DNA of 24,000 nucleotides from Balantidium ctenopharyngodoni. Lineage: Eukaryota; Ciliophora; Litostomatea; Vestibuliferida; Balantidiidae. The translations under genes and the position numbers were made by a program. The stretch lies in the NCBI GenBank assembly GCA_036325645.1, contig JAWNBB010015985.1, positions 1-24,000 of the forward strand, read 5' to 3'. Positions 22,487 through 24,000 of this stretch are shown piece after piece (within the stretch, counting starts at the first letter, position 1; each line of letters opens with the position of its first letter). The notes beneath the pieces are model-generated. The model saw only the letters and a program-made list of their open reading frames with translations. It was not told where the DNA came from and ran no database searches.

Positions 22487-22622
22487 ACCACTATTGTATA
22501 TAATTAAACCCCCTATTGAATATTATCAAATAATATGCGTTATTAATATTCTTCTCTATTAAACAATATAAGCTTTCTATTTATTATACTACTACTATTA
22601 TTATTATTTTATTATTCAATAA
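22487..22622. promoter_or_regulatory. 5' region of the Myb gene
   Basis: Very AT-rich sequence up to the start codon at 22623, with a run of TTA/TAT triplets at about 22583-22615. It includes the TATA-like TATATAATTA at 22497-22506, which could serve either strand. No specific site can be assigned. Confidence 0.35.
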
Positions 22623-23510
22623 ATGAAATCACGAATATTCCATATCGAAAAATACACGTTCCTCAAACACAAACGTGAAATTACAACTTCCACTCAATGG
22701 ACAATCGAAGAAGATCGACAACTTCTCGAATTAAAATACCAAGGGAATTACCCGTACTCTCTAATTTCCGAACAAATCTCCACTCGTTCAGCGATTGAAT
22801 GTTCCTCTCGTTGGAAGTACCATTGAAATCCAAATATCAAAAAAGGGAAATGGACACAGGAGGAAGATGCAAAACTAATTTCGTACATATCCGAAAATAA
22901 AGACAAAGAATGGCATTCCGCACATCAAATCCTAAATACCAGAAATCCGAAACAGATCCGAGAGCGGTTTGTTAATCATATAAATATAAACGCATCCGAT
23001 AAAATACAATGGAATAGGGAGTGAGACAAAGAACTAATCCAACTGTATTTGAAACATGGTTCAAGCTGGGTGATAATAAGTAAATACTTCAAAAATGCAA
23101 GTGAAAACAATGTTAAAAATCGGTTCTACTCTCTATGACGTCAATGTGCGAATAAATATAAGGAAGTGAATTCATATTTATTGGATAATAAAAGCAAACA
23201 AAAAAATTACACCGTTAAAATATTGATGAATTATTTACCCGAGTTAATGAAGGATCTTAAAGTAGAATACAATAAAAATAACAATTTGGAGCTAAGGAAA
23301 CAGGAAGGCGTGAAGAAAATCGTAACGAATCTGAGTAAGCATTTGGAATGAAATGATATCCCACTGTGCTCTGCCAAAGTATCACAAACAAAATCTTCGA
23401 TTTTGCTTAATATGCAATTAAGTCAGCTTGGCTTCATTTTCGATAAATTAAAAACGAATTTACTTCATAAGTATTTCTTGAGCTTTAGAAAGAACGTTCG
23501 AGATAATTAG
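22623..23510 (+). CDS. Three-repeat Myb DNA-binding protein, 295 aa
   Basis: A nuclear Myb/SANT-type protein with three tandem repeats: R1 about 23-68 (W26, W64), R2 about 75-121 (W77, W97), R3 about 127-173 (W130, W149). It resembles the R1R2R3 arrangement of c-Myb, CDC5 and SNAPc subunit 4, and so is expected to bind DNA as a transcription factor or small-RNA gene activator. All six conserved tryptophans are TGG. TGA at 22824-22826 (residue 68) replaces the Leu in the R1 motif Leu-Asn-Pro, and TGA at 23136-23138 (residue 172) lies at the Leu/Met that ends R3 (Arg-Phe-Tyr-Ser-x-Leu-Arg type). The C-terminal half (about 180-295) is Lys/Asn-rich and helical with no known domain. Stop TAG is at 23508-23510. 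Confidence 0.93.
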
Positions 23511-23587
23511 AGATTAAATTTTAGGATTATTTTATTTAAAGTTTAATCATTTGTTAATTACTTATGGATTGAATATAACCCTATGAA

Positions 23588-23851
23588 TTAATTTGCAATT
23601 GAGAAGTTAGGAATTGTGATAAAAATGGTTATTTCGATATTAGGTTTATGAGTGCTTTTTATTGATTTTTGGATTTTTGGTTGAATGTAATATGGTAAGG
23701 AAAGGGTGTGAAGAGATATAATTATAAGAGAATAGTTTAGAAAATCCTTCTCGGAAAATAAGACTCTTGAATTGTTTAATAATTTGAATAAAAAAGTGTT
23801 AAATTGCGTTAAAGACAATAGAATATTATTGTTTTTTAAAACAAGATTCAT
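23588..23851 (-). CDS. Doubtful small ORF, 87 aa
   Basis: An ATG (23849-23851) to TAA (23588-23590) frame on the minus strand. The predicted protein is Leu, Ile, Asn and Ser-rich with a hydrophobic middle and no recognisable domain. It has no TGA sense codon, although the accepted genes of comparable or greater length use TGA regularly, and its composition is what AT-rich noncoding DNA gives. It is longer than expected for chance with only two stop codons, so it is listed but not trusted. Confidence 0.2.
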   Translation of the reverse strand: MNLVLKNNNILLSLTQFNTFLFKLLNNSRVLFSEKDFLNYSLIIISLHTLSLPYYIQPKIQKSIKSTHKPNIEITIFITIPNFSIAN

Positions 23852-23932
23852 TAAAGAAGGTCTTCTAATATGTAGTAATAATTATTTGAATAATTGAAAT
23901 TGTTTAGGGATTTGTAGCAAAAAAATCAAATA

Positions 23933-23951
23933 TCAACATGAATAATGTTGA
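23933..23951. repeat. Inverted repeat next to the right telomere
   Basis: TCAACAT and ATGTTGA form a perfect 7-bp stem around the loop GAATA. The repeat stops nine bases before the first telomere unit. No counterpart is visible at the left end. Confidence 0.7.
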
Positions 23952-23959
23952 GGAATATT

Positions 23960-24000
23960 GGGGATTGGGGATTGGGCCCGGGGATTGGGGATTGGGGATT
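23960..24000 (+). repeat. Right telomere, (GGGGATT)n with a GGGCCC interruption
   Basis: Two GGGGATT units plus GGG (23960-23976), then CCC (23977-23979), then three GGGGATT units to the end of the window. The G-rich strand on + is the right orientation for a right chromosome end. The CCC insertion makes GGGCCC, the same hexamer as at the left junction. Confidence 0.92.

Larger units (their letters stand above)
23511..23959. other. Right subtelomeric spacer
   Basis: AT-rich sequence between the Myb gene and the right telomere. It contains one minus-strand open frame (listed separately) and a perfect 7-bp hairpin with a 5-base loop at 23933-23951, only nine bases from the telomere. Confidence 0.5.

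Noticed and set aside
250-23510. UGA read as tryptophan, the usual ciliate or Mycoplasma-like code
   Set aside because: It keeps the genes open, but TGA falls on conserved Leu columns and never on a conserved Trp that I could check; those are TGG.

Overview
The window looks like one almost complete macronuclear minichromosome of a ciliate. A C-rich heptamer telomere (CCCCAAT)n lies at the left end (25-78) and its G-rich complement, GGGGATT, at the right end (from 23960). Between them are nine well-supported genes that fill about 20 of 24 kb, with short AT-rich spacers and no introns that I can see. Ciliate origin is inferred from the short telomere-capped chromosome, the gene density, the reassigned stop codon and the cysteine-rich REJ-type surface protein. 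I cannot name the genus.

The main result is the genetic code. Every long gene is interrupted by in-frame TGA if read with the standard code, while TAA and TAG occur only as the final stops (five TAA, four TAG). Wherever I can align a TGA to a conserved family column, the expected residue is usually leucine: Gly-x-Leu-Thr of histidine acid phosphatase, Trp-Leu-Asp of cyclophilin, Leu-Asn-Pro of Myb repeat 1, Pro-Trp-Val-Leu of BEACH, Gly-x-Leu of the BEACH-associated PH domain. The conserved tryptophans of the same domains are all TGG. UGA = Leu therefore fits better than the familiar ciliate UGA = Trp. I know of no listed nuclear code with UGA = Leu.

Layout, left to right: telomere; an orphan gene (minus, 250-1590); a 1,724-residue cysteine-rich polycystin/REJ-like membrane protein (plus, 2187-7361); a membrane-anchored histidine acid phosphatase (plus, 7712-9172); a small roadblock-like protein (minus, 9318-9782); a 975-bp spacer with hairpins and a T8 tract on the minus strand; a phosphoglycerate-mutase-type histidine phosphatase with a Cys-rich tail (plus, 10758-11552); the spliceosomal WD40-cyclophilin PPWD1 (plus, 11620-13698); a 2,478-residue BEACH protein (minus, 13843-21279); TAF12 (plus, 21414-21812); an 810-bp spacer that looks like a structured RNA locus; a three-repeat Myb protein (plus, 22623-23510); subtelomere and telomere. 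The genes are unrelated housekeeping and surface functions, not an operon or a pathway.

The 810-bp spacer contains, on the minus strand at 22409-22419, the 11-mer CAATCCCCAAT. This is what a telomerase RNA template for this telomere would be, by analogy with the CAACCCCAA template of Tetrahymena, and it sits among several perfect inverted repeats. It is a candidate telomerase RNA gene, with clear weaknesses listed in the findings. Both chromosome ends also carry an odd GGGCCC junction inside the telomeric tract.
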